Positions 19,421 to 31,956 of a stretch of 64,000 nt of DNA are shown piece by piece. The notes under the pieces were generated by a model that ran no database searches, was not told where the DNA came from, and saw only the letters and a list, made by a program, of their open reading frames with translations. Source of the stretch: Modicisalibacter radicis (GTDB taxonomy: Bacteria; Pseudomonadota; Gammaproteobacteria; Pseudomonadales; Halomonadaceae); the NCBI RefSeq assembly GCF_900961225.1, contig NZ_CAAHFN010000053.1, positions 1 to 64,000 on the forward strand, given 5' to 3'. Numbering within the stretch: the stretch's first letter is position 1; each line of letters opens with the position of its first letter. Position numbers and translations under genes: made by a program.

Positions 19421-19795
19421 TTGGGTACCTTTTAACAAACTATTGTGGCGTCGCCCGTAAATGGTGGTATGAACCAATCCTTCCTTCCTGAGTATATCGT
19501 GGAATTACTGTGAGCTGCATTCAGTCAGGAAGCCATCTGGTTTTGAAATAATCAAACCTCCTTGTTGTATAGTTGTTGTAGAGGGTTTGGTGAGTTTTTG
19601 TACTGTTTTAATGTGTAAAGTTAAGTTAATTTCGAAGGCAGGTCTTGTTGCTCCCCTGTTTGTTGTTTCATACTGATAATGCTAATATAATAGCTAATTT
19701 CAATAGAATGTCTTGTGGTGAAAATAGCTCAGCTTTCCAACCATGCTTAGGTATGGTAGGGCGCCATCCGAAGCGAGAAAGTGGCGGGGGTTGTC
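19421..19795. other. AT-rich intergenic stretch
   Basis: No gene is supported here. The base composition drops clearly (long runs of A/T, for example around 19545-19720), in contrast to the GC-rich DNA on the left. It should hold the promoter of the Crp/Fnr gene at 19796. I could not single out a convincing -35/-10 pair. The composition change marks the left edge of the gad block. Confidence 0.5.
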
Positions 19796-20497
19796 ATGTG
19801 GACGAAACATGCGTTGTCGCCTCAACGGTCAAATCAGGCCTCGGGTACTGGTTTGCCTGACTTTCCACAATCCGAATCGATCCGGCGGATTTCTCGGGCT
19901 CTTCCAGCCCTGCGGAAAAAGCAAGTTCTTGTCAGGCAAGGCGAAGCCTTTCATGGTTTATATGTCGTTCGTTGTGGCATGTTGAAACAGAGCCACTGGG
20001 ACAAGGACAGCAATGAGCAGATCACCCATTTTCATTTCCCAGGTGATGTCGTCGGGTTGGATGCAATCATTGACAGGCGCTATCAGGGTAGAGTCGTCGC
20101 ACTGGATACCGTGGGGGTAGTGCTACTCTCATTTTCAAAAATCGAGGAATTTCCTGGAACATGTGATAACCAGCTGCATCTGATCGGTTACCTGAGCCGG
20201 GCCGTACAGCGTGAGCAAAGCCGGCTGCGTGACCTGTTGAGCCAGCCGACTGATTTGCGCTTGGCTCGTTTCTTTCTGAGTGTATCGCGTAATTTTCAGG
20301 CCCAGGGATATTCTCCTTATCGATTCAGGTTGCCTATGACGCGATACGAGATCGCCAATTACTTGAGCATGGCATTCGAAACAACCAGTCGTCTAATGAG
20401 CAGGTTCTTGCAGATGGGGGTTATGTCGACCAAGGGTCATGAGTACTGTATAAAGGATCTTCATGCCTTGGAGAAAATAGCTGAGTCTGGAGAGTAA
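19796..20497 (+). CDS. Crp/Fnr-family regulator without an Fe-S cysteine cluster
   Basis: A 233-residue regulator. The N-terminal cyclic-nucleotide-binding-type beta barrel (about 30-130) is followed by a dimer helix and a C-terminal winged helix (TRYEIANYLSMAFETTSRL). The recognition helix keeps the E-x-x-S-R pattern of FNR, which predicts binding to TTGAT-N4-ATCAA. The N-terminal cysteines that hold the oxygen-sensing cluster in FNR are absent, so it belongs functionally with DNR/FixK-like members. ATG at 19796 is preferred (gcgggggttgtc before it); a GTG at 19781 is possible. It lies upstream of gadB in the same direction. Confidence 0.87.
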   Translation: MWTKHALSPQRSNQASGTGLPDFPQSESIRRISRALPALRKKQVLVRQGEAFHGLYVVRCGMLKQSHWDKDSNEQITHFHFPGDVVGLDAIIDRRYQGRVVALDTVGVVLLSFSKIEEFPGTCDNQLHLIGYLSRAVQREQSRLRDLLSQPTDLRLARFFLSVSRNFQAQGYSPYRFRLPMTRYEIANYLSMAFETTSRLMSRFLQMGVMSTKGHEYCIKDLHALEKIAESGE

Positions 20498-20559
20498 GAA
20501 GCAGGTGAATAAAGTATATCAAGTGTTGTTGAAGTGGGTTGATGAGCTTTGCATTTGGC

Positions 20560-20573
20560 ATGACCTTCGTCAA
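20560..20573 (+). promoter_or_regulatory. Candidate FNR-type box upstream of gadB
   Basis: ATGAC-CTTC-GTCAA matches the FNR/ANR dyad TTGAT-N4-ATCAA in seven of ten positions. Placing it at -41.5 puts the -10 at 20596-20601 (tagact, four of six matches) and the start near 20608, giving a leader of about 100 bases before gadB. The match is imperfect, so this is a weaker candidate than the other boxes here. Confidence 0.45.
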
Positions 20574-20708
20574 AAACTCCACGGCTTAATTCGCTTAGAC
20601 TGATAGAGCGTGACACAAAAAGCTTTTGATGCTGATGTCTCGTCGCTGTATGCGAGTCACCATGCAGTCTAAAAGCTAAACACATACTTGCTTTTAAAGG
20701 GGTTGGAT

Positions 20709-22091
20709 ATGCCCATTCACCGCATTGATGGAAGAAGTCAGTCAAGCTTTAGGGACATTTATGCAACGGACGCTTCAGAAAAAAGCCTGCCTAAGTTCCG
20801 GATGCCTGAGGGGCGTACCGAGCCGCATGCCGCCTATTCGCTGGTGCACGACGAACTTTTACTGGATGGCAATGCTCGCCAAAACCTTGCAACATTCTGC
20901 ACAACCTGGGTGGAGGATGAAGTCAAGCAGTTGATGGTGGATGCCGTCGACAAAAACATGATCGACAAGGATGAGTATCCACAAACCGCAGAAATTGAAA
21001 ACCGCTGCGTACACATTATCGCCAATTTATGGCATGCCCAGAAGTCGTGGGATTCGGTGGGTTGTTCCACGACGGGCTCAAGTGAAGCGGCAATGCTGGG
21101 TGGCCTTGCATTCAAGTGGAAATGGCGCAAGTGTCGGGAGGCTGAAGGCAAGGACGCGAGCAAGCCCAACATAGTAACCGGGCCCGTACAGATTTGTTGG
21201 AAAAAGTTTGCCCGGTATTTCGATGTCGAGCTCAGGGAGGTTCCACTTGAAGGCAATGCGCTTGGCCTGCAACCTCAGGACCTACGCAAATACTGCGACG
21301 AAAATACGATAGGTGTCGTTGCCACTCTCGGGGTCACATTCACGGGTATATATGAACCTGTTGAGGCTTTGGCGAATGAGCTGGATGCGATTGAGCGCGA
21401 TTTAGGGCTGGATATACCGATCCATGTCGATGCTGCATCCGGTGGGTTTATTGCGCCATTCATTCAGCATGATCTGGTATGGGATTTCCAGATCGAGCGG
21501 GTTCGGTCGATCAATGCCTCAGGACACAAATACGGTTTGGCTCCCCTGGGAGTCGGCTGGGTTATCTGGGCCTCAAAGGAAGACCTGCCTGAAGAACTGA
21601 TTTTCTACGTTGACTATCTCGGCGGTAACATGCCGACCTTCGCGCTTAATTTTTCTCGCCCGGGGGGTGAGATAATCGCTCAATACTATAACTTCCTGCG
21701 ACTCGGTCGTGCAGGCTATACGGCCATTCAGCAAGCCTGTGCCGATACAGCACAGTGGTTGGGAGATGAACTGGCCAAGATTGGGCCATTCGAAATGGTC
21801 TATGATGGACGCGGCGGCCTGCCCGCGATTGCTTACAAGCTGACTGACGCGGACCATGGTTTCACCCTCTACGATCTGTCGGAGCGAGTTCGGATGCGTG
21901 GATGGCAGATCGCGTCCTATCCTCTGCCTTCAAATCGCCAGGAAACCGTCGTTCAACGTATACTCATTCGCCACGGCGTCAGCCGTGACCTGGCGCGCCT
22001 TCTTCTCGATGACATTAAACGTGCGATTGATCACCTGTCAATGAATCCGGTGCCGAATTCAACCGCGAAACCGGGATTCCACCATGGCTGA
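20709..22091 (+). CDS. gadB: Glutamate decarboxylase
   Basis: A 460-residue PLP enzyme converting glutamate plus H+ to GABA and CO2. Diagnostic segments are VGCSTTGSSEAAMLGGLA (cofactor phosphate binding), HVDAASGGF (Asp contacting the pyridine nitrogen) and INASGHKYGLAPLG with the Schiff-base lysine, all as in E. coli GadB. The C-terminus ends GFHHG; in E. coli a C-terminal histidine closes the active site at neutral pH, so similar pH gating is possible. ATG at 20709 follows aaagggg; an in-frame TTG at 20688 is rejected. Codons are more AT-rich than in flanking genes. Its stop lies inside the antiporter start region. Confidence 0.95.
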   Translation: MPIHRIDGRSQSSFRDIYATDASEKSLPKFRMPEGRTEPHAAYSLVHDELLLDGNARQNLATFCTTWVEDEVKQLMVDAVDKNMIDKDEYPQTAEIENRCVHIIANLWHAQKSWDSVGCSTTGSSEAAMLGGLAFKWKWRKCREAEGKDASKPNIVTGPVQICWKKFARYFDVELREVPLEGNALGLQPQDLRKYCDENTIGVVATLGVTFTGIYEPVEALANELDAIERDLGLDIPIHVDAASGGFIAPFIQHDLVWDFQIERVRSINASGHKYGLAPLGVGWVIWASKEDLPEELIFYVDYLGGNMPTFALNFSRPGGEIIAQYYNFLRLGRAGYTAIQQACADTAQWLGDELAKIGPFEMVYDGRGGLPAIAYKLTDADHGFTLYDLSERVRMRGWQIASYPLPSNRQETVVQRILIRHGVSRDLARLLLDDIKRAIDHLSMNPVPNSTAKPGFHHG

Positions 22092-23982
22092 TCTGAGAAA
22101 AATTTTCAGAGTATTCGATAACCTTACGGCCCGCATTATTCGTTATGCCTTGTTTTTCGTCTCCGGAACAGCCATGGCACAAAGTGATGGTGCCTCCGGA
22201 GGTGGGCGTGTGATTGGGCAGGTTTTCGATAGAATGGAGCCAGTGGCGGAGGCCGGGATTCACGGTTTTTTTCAGCTATTGGGAAACCAGCCTATTGCGT
22301 TCATCCTTCTCGCGCTTACCCTTGGGACGTTGCTCGGAAAGTTCAGTTTCAAGGGTATTTCTCTCGGCTCTACTGCAGGCTCGTTGCTTGTGGGGGTCGT
22401 GATCTCGATGATCGCCGAGGCAACTTACGGGATAACTTATTCCATTCCTGGGATTCTATCCTCGTTCATGCTCTTACTCTTCATGTATGCCCTCGGCCTG
22501 AAGGTTGGGCCACAATTCTTTTCGGGGCTGCGCAAGGGAGGGCTAGCCTTTATCGGGATAGGTGTTATCGTCTGGGCTCTGAATTGGATAATTTGCTATG
22601 TGGGTGCGTATTGGGTGGGGCTGGCCCCAGGGTATGCAACCGGGCTTATTTCTGGAAGTTATACTATCACGGCGATTCTCGGTGTCGGTCAAGGGGCATT
22701 GGCGAGTGGCGCTTATACTCCGCCCGCTGGCATGACTATCGAGGAGGTCGGGGCCAACATGGCTGCGGCCTACGCCATCAGCTATGTGCTATCGAGTATC
22801 GGCATTATTCTGTTGATCCGCTATCTGCCACGTATTTTCGGCCGTAATGCCAAAGCGGATGCCAAAATTGCCGAGGCTGATTACAGGGGCGATGCCACAC
22901 ATCCAGTACCGGGTGCCCCGGGGGCGTTGACAATGGGGTTCTCGCCCTATGACTTACGCGCTTTCGCCGTGACTCACGATAGTTTTGTGGGTCGCACCCT
23001 GTCGCAGTTGGCTAACGATTTCCCCCAGGTTCCGATTTTGCGAGTGGTGCGAAATGGAACGGTACTAAAACTTACGGACGATCCTATTCTTGCCATGGGT
23101 GACATCGTGACCGTACGCGCAAATGTTCACGACCTGATTCTCAACGAAGGCGAGTTGATCGGGCCAGAATCTGACGATCCGTTCGCTCGAAATGTGCCTC
23201 TGGAGGTTGCGGATGTTCATGTTGGTTCTCACTCGATCTCCGGCAAGACGCTTGAGGAGCTTGCTAGCCATGGGACGGGAGGGGTTGAAGTGCAAGCTCT
23301 TTTTCGAGGCGGTAACGAACTTCCTCTGGGCCCTAAAAGCATTGTAGCTTTTGGTGATGTGCTGCGTCTGACGGGGCCTGACGCTGCACTCAAAGCGGCT
23401 GCGAAGCAGCTGGGAGGCCACGCGATACTGCCGACAATGAAATCCGAAGTGCTTTATCTGGCGTTGGCAATGCTGGTGGGGTATATGGTCGGCATCATTA
23501 CTGTGACCATATCTGGGATACCTTTTTCGCTAGGAACTTCGGCAGGTTGCATCCTCGCAGGCGTAGGCGTCAGCTACTTTCGAAGCCGGAATCCTGAATT
23601 TGGCGGACCAGTGCATGAGGGCGCGCGCAGCTTCCTCCAGGACTTCGGACTGAATGCGTTTGTTGTAGTTCTCTCGGCAAATGTCGGCCCAAAAGTAATA
23701 TCGGCTTTGGGGGGCGATACAATCCTGTGGCTGGCGTTGATTGGGACCATTGGCGCATTACTGCCCCCGTTTGTTGCCTTCTGGGTAGGGGTAAAGCTCT
23801 TCGGTCTCAACTCGATCATCGCTGATGGTGCCACTACCGGGGGACGAAACAGTACCCCGGGTCTGAACGCGATTATTGAAGAGTCGGGAAGTTCGGTGGC
23901 GGCAGTTCCCTATCCGGTCAGTTACGCTCTTACGACCGTACTGGCTCTAATCGGCGGTTATCTCTCGATGATTCTATCGTGA
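22084..23982 (+). CDS. AspT-family (AAE) amino-acid antiporter
   Basis: A 632-residue inner-membrane protein with the layout of the aspartate:alanine exchanger family: an N-terminal bundle of about five helices (LGLKVGPQFF), two RCK/TrkA-C-like cytosolic domains in the middle (about residues 290-450), and a C-terminal bundle with TTGGRNSTPGL. It overlaps gadB by 8 bases, so the two are co-translated. By analogy with AspT plus aspartate decarboxylase, it most likely exchanges glutamate for GABA, replacing the unrelated GadC. Substrate is inferred from context. The first 40 residues resemble a signal segment ending GTAMAQ. Confidence 0.88.
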   Translation: MADLRKIFRVFDNLTARIIRYALFFVSGTAMAQSDGASGGGRVIGQVFDRMEPVAEAGIHGFFQLLGNQPIAFILLALTLGTLLGKFSFKGISLGSTAGSLLVGVVISMIAEATYGITYSIPGILSSFMLLLFMYALGLKVGPQFFSGLRKGGLAFIGIGVIVWALNWIICYVGAYWVGLAPGYATGLISGSYTITAILGVGQGALASGAYTPPAGMTIEEVGANMAAAYAISYVLSSIGIILLIRYLPRIFGRNAKADAKIAEADYRGDATHPVPGAPGALTMGFSPYDLRAFAVTHDSFVGRTLSQLANDFPQVPILRVVRNGTVLKLTDDPILAMGDIVTVRANVHDLILNEGELIGPESDDPFARNVPLEVADVHVGSHSISGKTLEELASHGTGGVEVQALFRGGNELPLGPKSIVAFGDVLRLTGPDAALKAAAKQLGGHAILPTMKSEVLYLALAMLVGYMVGIITVTISGIPFSLGTSAGCILAGVGVSYFRSRNPEFGGPVHEGARSFLQDFGLNAFVVVLSANVGPKVISALGGDTILWLALIGTIGALLPPFVAFWVGVKLFGLNSIIADGATTGGRNSTPGLNAIIEESGSSVAAVPYPVSYALTTVLALIGGYLSMILS

Positions 23983-23987
23983 TGATG

Positions 23988-24872
23988 CTACTCACGAGTT
24001 ATCCTCTCGTTCGCAACCTGGCGACTTCCCAGCCGGGAGGCGGACAGCTCGATGATTTCTTCCGTGATCTCTTCCTGACGCAGGCGTCTGAATTCGGCCT
24101 GCAGTTCGTCGCGTCGCTGCTCGATATTGCCCTGGGTGGCCATCATGGCCTGCATGCGGGCTTCGTTTTCCGCGGCAAACGACAGCATCAGGGCCTCGTG
24201 AAGTTCCGCGTAGATGTATTCTTCCGCCAGGTTGGCAATCAGTCGAGCGGGGGGCAGCGTGATACGGGGTGGCCGGAAATGGGAGGCCACCGGGAAGCGC
24301 GAATAGTCGAACGGCAATAGAACCCGACTGACGATGGATTGGGCCTGGGTCCCGCCCGGCACACCATGCACGAGCGTCACGCGGGTGGCAGCGGCTGCGT
24401 CGAGTTGGACATAGAGCGCATCGGCAATACGACCGGCGAGCGATGGCATCTCATCCGGGTGAACTGCCATGGAGTCCGACCAGTCCGGCGTCCTTGCCTG
24501 CTCCGCGGCGAGTGACAGGCCGCGCTCGCCCACCACGAACAGGCTATCGTTCGAGGACTCCTGCGCATCCAGCGCGGCCGCCAGGACGCGCTCGCTGAAG
24601 TTGCCGGCGAAGCCCTGCTCGGCACACAGGACGATGCGCAGATGCCGCTGGGCCCTGGTCGGAGGCCCGTCCGGTCGCGCCGCGACATCGACCAGCGCCA
24701 AGGCCTCGCCAATGGCCGTGCCGATGATATCGGCATAGGCGCGAATGCCCGCCAGGTGTTGCTGAGCCTCGCGCGAACGTGCCGCGGCGATCCCGCGCAT
24801 GGCGGTGACCACCAGATTCAGCTCGCGGGTCGTGTCGAGATGGGTGGTGACCTCGTTCAAGCGGCCGCTCAT
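23988..24872 (-). CDS. atpG: N-type ATPase gamma subunit
   Basis: A 294-residue central-stalk subunit: N- and C-terminal coiled-coil helices ([35 protein letters not shown]) around a Rossmann-like core. It links beta-subunit catalysis to c-ring rotation. It is the last of the nine genes in the order atpDCQRBEFAG, which defines N-ATPases; it overlaps atpA by four bases. No delta subunit is encoded, consistent with the family, whose b subunit is long. It ends five bases from the convergent antiporter gene. Confidence 0.93.
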   Translation of the reverse strand: MSGRLNEVTTHLDTTRELNLVVTAMRGIAAARSREAQQHLAGIRAYADIIGTAIGEALALVDVAARPDGPPTRAQRHLRIVLCAEQGFAGNFSERVLAAALDAQESSNDSLFVVGERGLSLAAEQARTPDWSDSMAVHPDEMPSLAGRIADALYVQLDAAAATRVTLVHGVPGGTQAQSIVSRVLLPFDYSRFPVASHFRPPRITLPPARLIANLAEEYIYAELHEALMLSFAAENEARMQAMMATQGNIEQRRDELQAEFRRLRQEEITEEIIELSASRLGSRQVANERITRE

Positions 24873-26407
24873 GACGAAGAGTCCGCGATATCGTTTGCCA
24901 GGGCCTGGACCTCCACGACCAGTCGGCGACGCAACGCATCATCGAGGGGCTTGCTCGCCAGGCTTGCGACGTCGGGCTTGGCGTCTCCCAGTCGGGCATC
25001 CAGCCAGGCCGATAGACGCGCTTTCAGTTGGGCGATGAGGGGCAGCGGAAGGGCATCGAAGACCCCTTCGTCGAGAGTGGCCAACAGGGCGATCTGGTCG
25101 ATCCGTCGCAGGGCATCGAAGCGTGGTTGTGTGAGCAGGGCGCGTATCGCGCGTCCATGCAGGATCTGCTGCTTGACGCGGACATCGCTGAGCCCCCCGA
25201 AGCGGGTGAACATTTCGAGTTCCTGGAACTGCGAATACTCCAGGCGTAGCTTGCCCGACACGTCACGCAGCGCCCTGGGTTGGGCCTTGCCGCCCACGCG
25301 GCTGACCGACAGGCCCACGTCCACGGAGGGGCGCTGATTGGCCGCGGCCAGGTGGGCATCGAGGACGATCTGCCCATCGGTGATGGAGATCAGGTTGGTG
25401 GGAATATAGGCCGAGAGATTGCCGGCATCGGTCTGCGCGATCGGCAGTGCCGTCAGCGATCCACCGCCACGTTCGGGGCTGAGCTTGGCGGCACGTTCGA
25501 GCAGGCGGGCATGCAGATAGAAGATATCGCCGGGGTAGGCTTCGCGGCCCGGCGGCTCGTGAGTGAGCAGCGCCAGCTCGCGATGGGTAGCGGCATGCTG
25601 GCTGAGATCGTCGATCACCACCAGGGCGTGCTGGCCGCGATCGCGGAAGTACTCGGCGACGCTGATGCCGGCGAAGGGCGCGGCCCACTGCAGGCCGGCC
25701 GAGGCCGAGGCGGTGGCGACGACGAAAATGCAGCGACTCGGATCGCCATGCCGGCGCACCGACTCGATGACTTGCTGCACTTCCCCGGCACGCTGGCCGA
25801 CGGCGATGTACACGCAGATCACGTCGCTGTGTTTCTGGTTGATGATGGTATCGATGGCCAGCGAGGTCTTGCCGGTAGAGCGGTCGCCGATGATCAGCTC
25901 GCGTTGTCCGCGACCGATGGGAAACAGGGCATCGATCACCAGTGTGCCGGTGTCGAGCGGTTCGCTGACCAGGTCGCGCTCGATGATGGCAGGGGCGGCC
26001 CGCTCGATGGGCAGCGTGGTCTCGGCGGGTATGGGCTCGTCGCGGTCCAGTGGCCGACCGAGGGGGTCGATGACTCGCCCGAGCAGCGCCTCGCCGACCG
26101 GTACCCGCAGGATCTCGCCGGTGGCATGCACTTCGCTGCCGGCCGCGATGCTCCCGCTATCGTCCAGCAGCACGGCATTGATGGACTCGGCATCGAGGGT
26201 CAGGGCAAAACCGAGGCTGGTGTCGCTGAAACGCAGCAGTTCGTTGAGCTTTACACCCGGCAGGCCGGAAACGCGAGCAATGCCGTCGGCGATCCGGGTG
26301 ACGCGCCCGATCTCGCCGACCTCGACCCCGAAGGGGGTGCGTTCGAGTGCGGTCCGGTTGCGGGTCAGCCAGGCATCGGCGGTGGCGTCAGGACTGTTCG
26401 AGGTCAT
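24869..26407 (-). CDS. atpA: N-type ATPase alpha subunit
   Basis: A 512-residue nucleotide-binding subunit. The P-loop is GDRSTGKTS, and the [15 protein letters not shown] segment holds the region of the conserved arginine neighbourhood in alpha/beta subunits. It forms the hexamer with beta. The coding start at [13 protein letters not shown] lies inside the end of atpF (20-base overlap), indicating coupled translation. Sequence is clearly divergent from standard F-type alpha in the N-terminal region, as expected for the N-type. Confidence 0.95.
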   Translation of the reverse strand: MTSNSPDATADAWLTRNRTALERTPFGVEVGEIGRVTRIADGIARVSGLPGVKLNELLRFSDTSLGFALTLDAESINAVLLDDSGSIAAGSEVHATGEILRVPVGEALLGRVIDPLGRPLDRDEPIPAETTLPIERAAPAIIERDLVSEPLDTGTLVIDALFPIGRGQRELIIGDRSTGKTSLAIDTIINQKHSDVICVYIAVGQRAGEVQQVIESVRRHGDPSRCIFVVATASASAGLQWAAPFAGISVAEYFRDRGQHALVVIDDLSQHAATHRELALLTHEPPGREAYPGDIFYLHARLLERAAKLSPERGGGSLTALPIAQTDAGNLSAYIPTNLISITDGQIVLDAHLAAANQRPSVDVGLSVSRVGGKAQPRALRDVSGKLRLEYSQFQELEMFTRFGGLSDVRVKQQILHGRAIRALLTQPRFDALRRIDQIALLATLDEGVFDALPLPLIAQLKARLSAWLDARLGDAKPDVASLASKPLDDALRRRLVVEVQALANDIADSSS

Positions 26408-27137
26408 GCAGGGAGATCTCCGTCTGCAGGCGTGCCAGGTCGGCGCGCAGACTGTTGCGCACCACGGCGTGCTCGGTTTCCAGCTCCAGACCGGCGATCA
26501 GTTCGGGGTCGACGATGACCAGAGGCTCGGGCGGGGTTTTCAGAACGCGTCGAAGGGCGGCCTGGAGGGCGTCACGTTCGGTCTCGGTCAGTGCCCGGGG
26601 CGCCTTGAGGCGCAGGGGCGCATCGGATTGGGCAAGCGAACGACGCGTCTCTGCCGGCAACGACGCCAGTCCATCGACGAGGTCATCGATGAAACCTTCG
26701 ACGCGGGCACTTTCCGGCAGGCGCTGCATGAGCCTGCCGGCGATGGTCAGCGCCAGTCGGCCGGCCCGTTCTTCGGTAATGGCTTGCAGGCGCTGTCGTT
26801 CGGCGTGCAGCGCCTCCTGGGCCTGGCGGTGACGACGCGCGATTTCCGCGTCGGCTTCCTGTAGGCGTAGCCGCCGGGCCTGATCGGCGTCCACTTCGGC
26901 CGCTTGCAGGGCGGCGGCGCGCTGGCGGTTGGCCCCGGCCCTGGCCTGGTCGGAAGCGTCGCGAAGCTTGCGGGCCTCGTCCTTTGCCGCTGAAGCCTCG
27001 TCCAGCAGTCGATTGGCCGCCCGCTGGCGCTCGGCGATGATCGCCGCTATCGGCTTGAACAAAAAGCGTGACAGCAGCCAGAGCAGGACGAGAACGTTAA
27101 GGGTCTGCAGCCCCAGGGTCCACCAGTCGAGCGTCAT
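26388..27137 (-). CDS. atpF: N-type ATPase long b subunit
   Basis: A 249-residue peripheral stalk protein: one N-terminal membrane helix ([16 protein letters not shown]), a long charged coiled coil (residues about 30-140) and a C-terminal globular part. The usual F-type b is about 156 residues. The added C-terminal part probably replaces the missing delta subunit in anchoring to alpha. The start at MTLDWW is at the membrane helix; the upstream extension to 27182 reads through atpE and is rejected. Confidence 0.9.
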   Translation of the reverse strand: MTLDWWTLGLQTLNVLVLLWLLSRFLFKPIAAIIAERQRAANRLLDEASAAKDEARKLRDASDQARAGANRQRAAALQAAEVDADQARRLRLQEADAEIARRHRQAQEALHAERQRLQAITEERAGRLALTIAGRLMQRLPESARVEGFIDDLVDGLASLPAETRRSLAQSDAPLRLKAPRALTETERDALQAALRRVLKTPPEPLVIVDPELIAGLELETEHAVVRNSLRADLARLQTEISLHDLEQS

Positions 27138-27141
27138 CGGC

Positions 27142-27390
27142 CTATCCGACGAACGGATTGGCGAACAGCACCAGCACGGCAATGACCAGGCAGTAGATGG
27201 CCATGGTCTCGATCATCGCCAACCCCACGAAGAGGGTCCGCGAAAGGGTGCCGGCGGATTCGGGCTGACGGGCGATGGCATCCATGGCGGCAGCCACGGC
27301 CCTGCCTTCGGCAAGCGCGGGGCCGATGGCACCGAAGGAGACGGCAATCGCCGCCGCGAGGATACTGACGATCTGAATGAGGTTGTCCAA
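27142..27390 (-). CDS. atpE: N-type ATPase c subunit (rotor ring)
   Basis: An 82-residue hairpin of two membrane helices with the polar loop ARQPE. The ion site in helix 2 is E61-T62 with Y66 (IETMAIY). Helix 1 carries E28 where Na+-type rings such as that of Ilyobacter have glutamine. Two carboxylates per hairpin are a hallmark of N-ATPase rings. The only such ring I know to be tested, from Burkholderia pseudomallei, was reported as proton-specific with 17 subunits, whereas the group was first proposed to pump Na+. Ion choice here is therefore open. Confidence 0.94.
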   Translation of the reverse strand: MDNLIQIVSILAAAIAVSFGAIGPALAEGRAVAAAMDAIARQPESAGTLSRTLFVGLAMIETMAIYCLVIAVLVLFANPFVG

Positions 27391-27391
27391 C

Positions 27392-28087
27392 TCAGGACTC
27401 CTTGTGTTCCGGGGAAAGCGAGGCGGGGGGCGACTCCACGGCAGCCCCCAGGAAAACCATGGCGAGTACGCTGAAGATATAGGCCTGGATGGCGCCGGTC
27501 AGCATGTCCAGCGCCATGAACGGGATCGGTACCAGCAGGCCGGCCAGTGACAGGGTGATGCCCAGCACGAAGACGCCGCTCATGACATTGCCGAACAGGC
27601 GCACGATCAGCGAGAACGTGCGGGTGAGCTGCTCGACGAGGTTGAGCGGGACCATCACCCAGCTCGGCTCGGCGAAGGTACGCAGATATCCCGCCAGGCC
27701 ACGGGTCGCCACGCCGTAGCCGATGCTGGCTGCCAGCACGATCAGGGCCAGCACGACATCGGTTTCCAGGTGCGCGGTCGGCGGTTCGATGCCGGGAATC
27801 AGCGCCGACCAGTTGGCGGCGAGAATGAACAGGAACAGCGTGCCGATCAGTGCCCGGTAGCGTTGGGGAGCGACCTGCATGGTGTCGCGGATCTGGTGAT
27901 CCAGGGTCTCGACGAGCAGCTCCAGGAGACACTGGGCTTTTCCCGGGCGTCGCGAAAGCCCGCGGGTCAGCGCCCAACTGCCCACGCCCATCCCCGCCAT
28001 CAACGCCCAGGTGACGACGACGGCGGCACTGATCGCGACCGGGCCGATATGGAACAGGGCGGAGGTGACCAGCGGGGAGTCGTTCAT
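27392..28087 (-). CDS. atpB: N-type ATPase a subunit (stator channel)
   Basis: A 231-residue membrane protein with about five or six helices. The essential arginine lies in SLIVRLFGNVMSG, facing the c-ring carboxylate; a second conserved block IQAYIFSVLAMVFLG forms the exit half-channel. Start MNDSPLVTS overlaps atpR by four bases; the longer frame to 28222 is antisense-like extension into atpR and is rejected. It lies one base from atpE. Confidence 0.94.
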   Translation of the reverse strand: MNDSPLVTSALFHIGPVAISAAVVVTWALMAGMGVGSWALTRGLSRRPGKAQCLLELLVETLDHQIRDTMQVAPQRYRALIGTLFLFILAANWSALIPGIEPPTAHLETDVVLALIVLAASIGYGVATRGLAGYLRTFAEPSWVMVPLNLVEQLTRTFSLIVRLFGNVMSGVFVLGITLSLAGLLVPIPFMALDMLTGAIQAYIFSVLAMVFLGAAVESPPASLSPEHKES

Positions 28088-28353
28088 GGCGTTGTCACCC
28101 GCGGACCCCGCAGCGTGACGTGGCGCGCCACCAGCAGCCCGGCCAGGCCGGCCAGCACGGCAACCGCGCCCCATTGGGCCAGGCCGGCCAGCAGCGCAAC
28201 GGTGGGCGCAAGGCGCAGACACTGGACACCGAAAGCCTGCCAGGGCCTGCCCGCCAGGAACAGCTTCAGGTTCCAGGCCAGCGACAGGAAGTGGACCAGG
28301 CCGCCGGCCAGGCCCAACGTCAGGCCCGCCAAGGCCTGCGCGATCAGACTCAT
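28084..28353 (-). CDS. atpR: N-type ATPase accessory membrane protein AtpR
   Basis: An 89-residue hydrophobic protein with three predicted helices. AtpR is found only in N-ATPase operons, between atpQ and atpB, and is thought to assist assembly or interact with the c ring. Recognition here relies on position, size and helix pattern rather than a strong motif; an arginine near LRLAP in the second helix is typical. It overlaps atpB by four bases. Confidence 0.82.
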   Translation of the reverse strand: MSLIAQALAGLTLGLAGGLVHFLSLAWNLKLFLAGRPWQAFGVQCLRLAPTVALLAGLAQWGAVAVLAGLAGLLVARHVTLRGPRVTTP

Positions 28354-28390
28354 ATCATGGCTCCTGATTCGATGGCATCACTTGTACGCT

Positions 28391-28655
28391 TCATTGACGG
28401 TGCATCCAGCGCCAGGCCGACCACAAGCCGATTCCCGCGCCCACAAAAAGCAGGGCGGCGGCGAACAGCACCCCGGTCCCCAGCAGGCGGTCGAGCCAAC
28501 GTCCCAGCAAAAGGCCCAGCAGCAGGGGGATGACGATGGCCCATCCCAGCACGCCGATCTGACCCAGACGCCTTGCCAGTGACGGTTCCGGATCGTCCCT
28601 GCCGCGACGGGCACGCTCCGCGGCGCGACGGGCGGCGTCGCGGACATGATTGGGC

Positions 28656-28669
<14 letters not shown>
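28391..28669 (-). CDS. atpQ: N-type ATPase accessory protein AtpQ (AtpI-like)
   Basis: A 92-residue protein: a charged N-terminal arm, then two membrane helices (GWAIVIPLLLGLLLGRWLD and a second before WMHRQ). This matches the AtpI-like Mg2+/assembly factor called AtpQ in N-ATPase operons. Its start lies within the end of atpC (14-base overlap). A second open frame over the same bases (28378-28659) is a shadow. Confidence 0.85.
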
Positions 28670-31743
<3,074 letters not shown>

Positions 31744-31819
31744 CGATCCGGTACTCCTGATTGCGGCCTGAGCCTGGTCGTTTATCACCCTGAGTATGGC
31801 TGTAGCGCGCCGGTAGAAA

Positions 31820-31833
31820 TTGATCGACATCAA
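31820..31833 (-). promoter_or_regulatory. Perfect FNR/ANR/DNR box before the alcohol dehydrogenase
   Basis: TTGAT-CGAC-ATCAA is an exact match to the FNR dyad. Set at -41.5 for the leftward gene, it predicts a start near 31785 with a -10 (CATACT, complement of 31793-31798, four of six matches) at the right distance and a 42-base leader. It probably drives the dehydrogenase and perhaps the N-ATPase genes. Confidence 0.82.
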
Positions 31834-31956
31834 ACTCGTCGTGGGTGGCCTTCATTTCATTAACGAATTGGTGCTCGGCATGAACGCAGAGCTGATCTCG
31901 AAAAAATGACCCGATATCCGAAAGGGCGCGAAGACCGGCACGTTGTACGCGGATAG

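Noticed and set aside
25563-26864. 433-codon plus-strand frame over atpA/atpF
   Set aside because: Ser/Arg-rich antisense shadow of well-supported ATPase genes.
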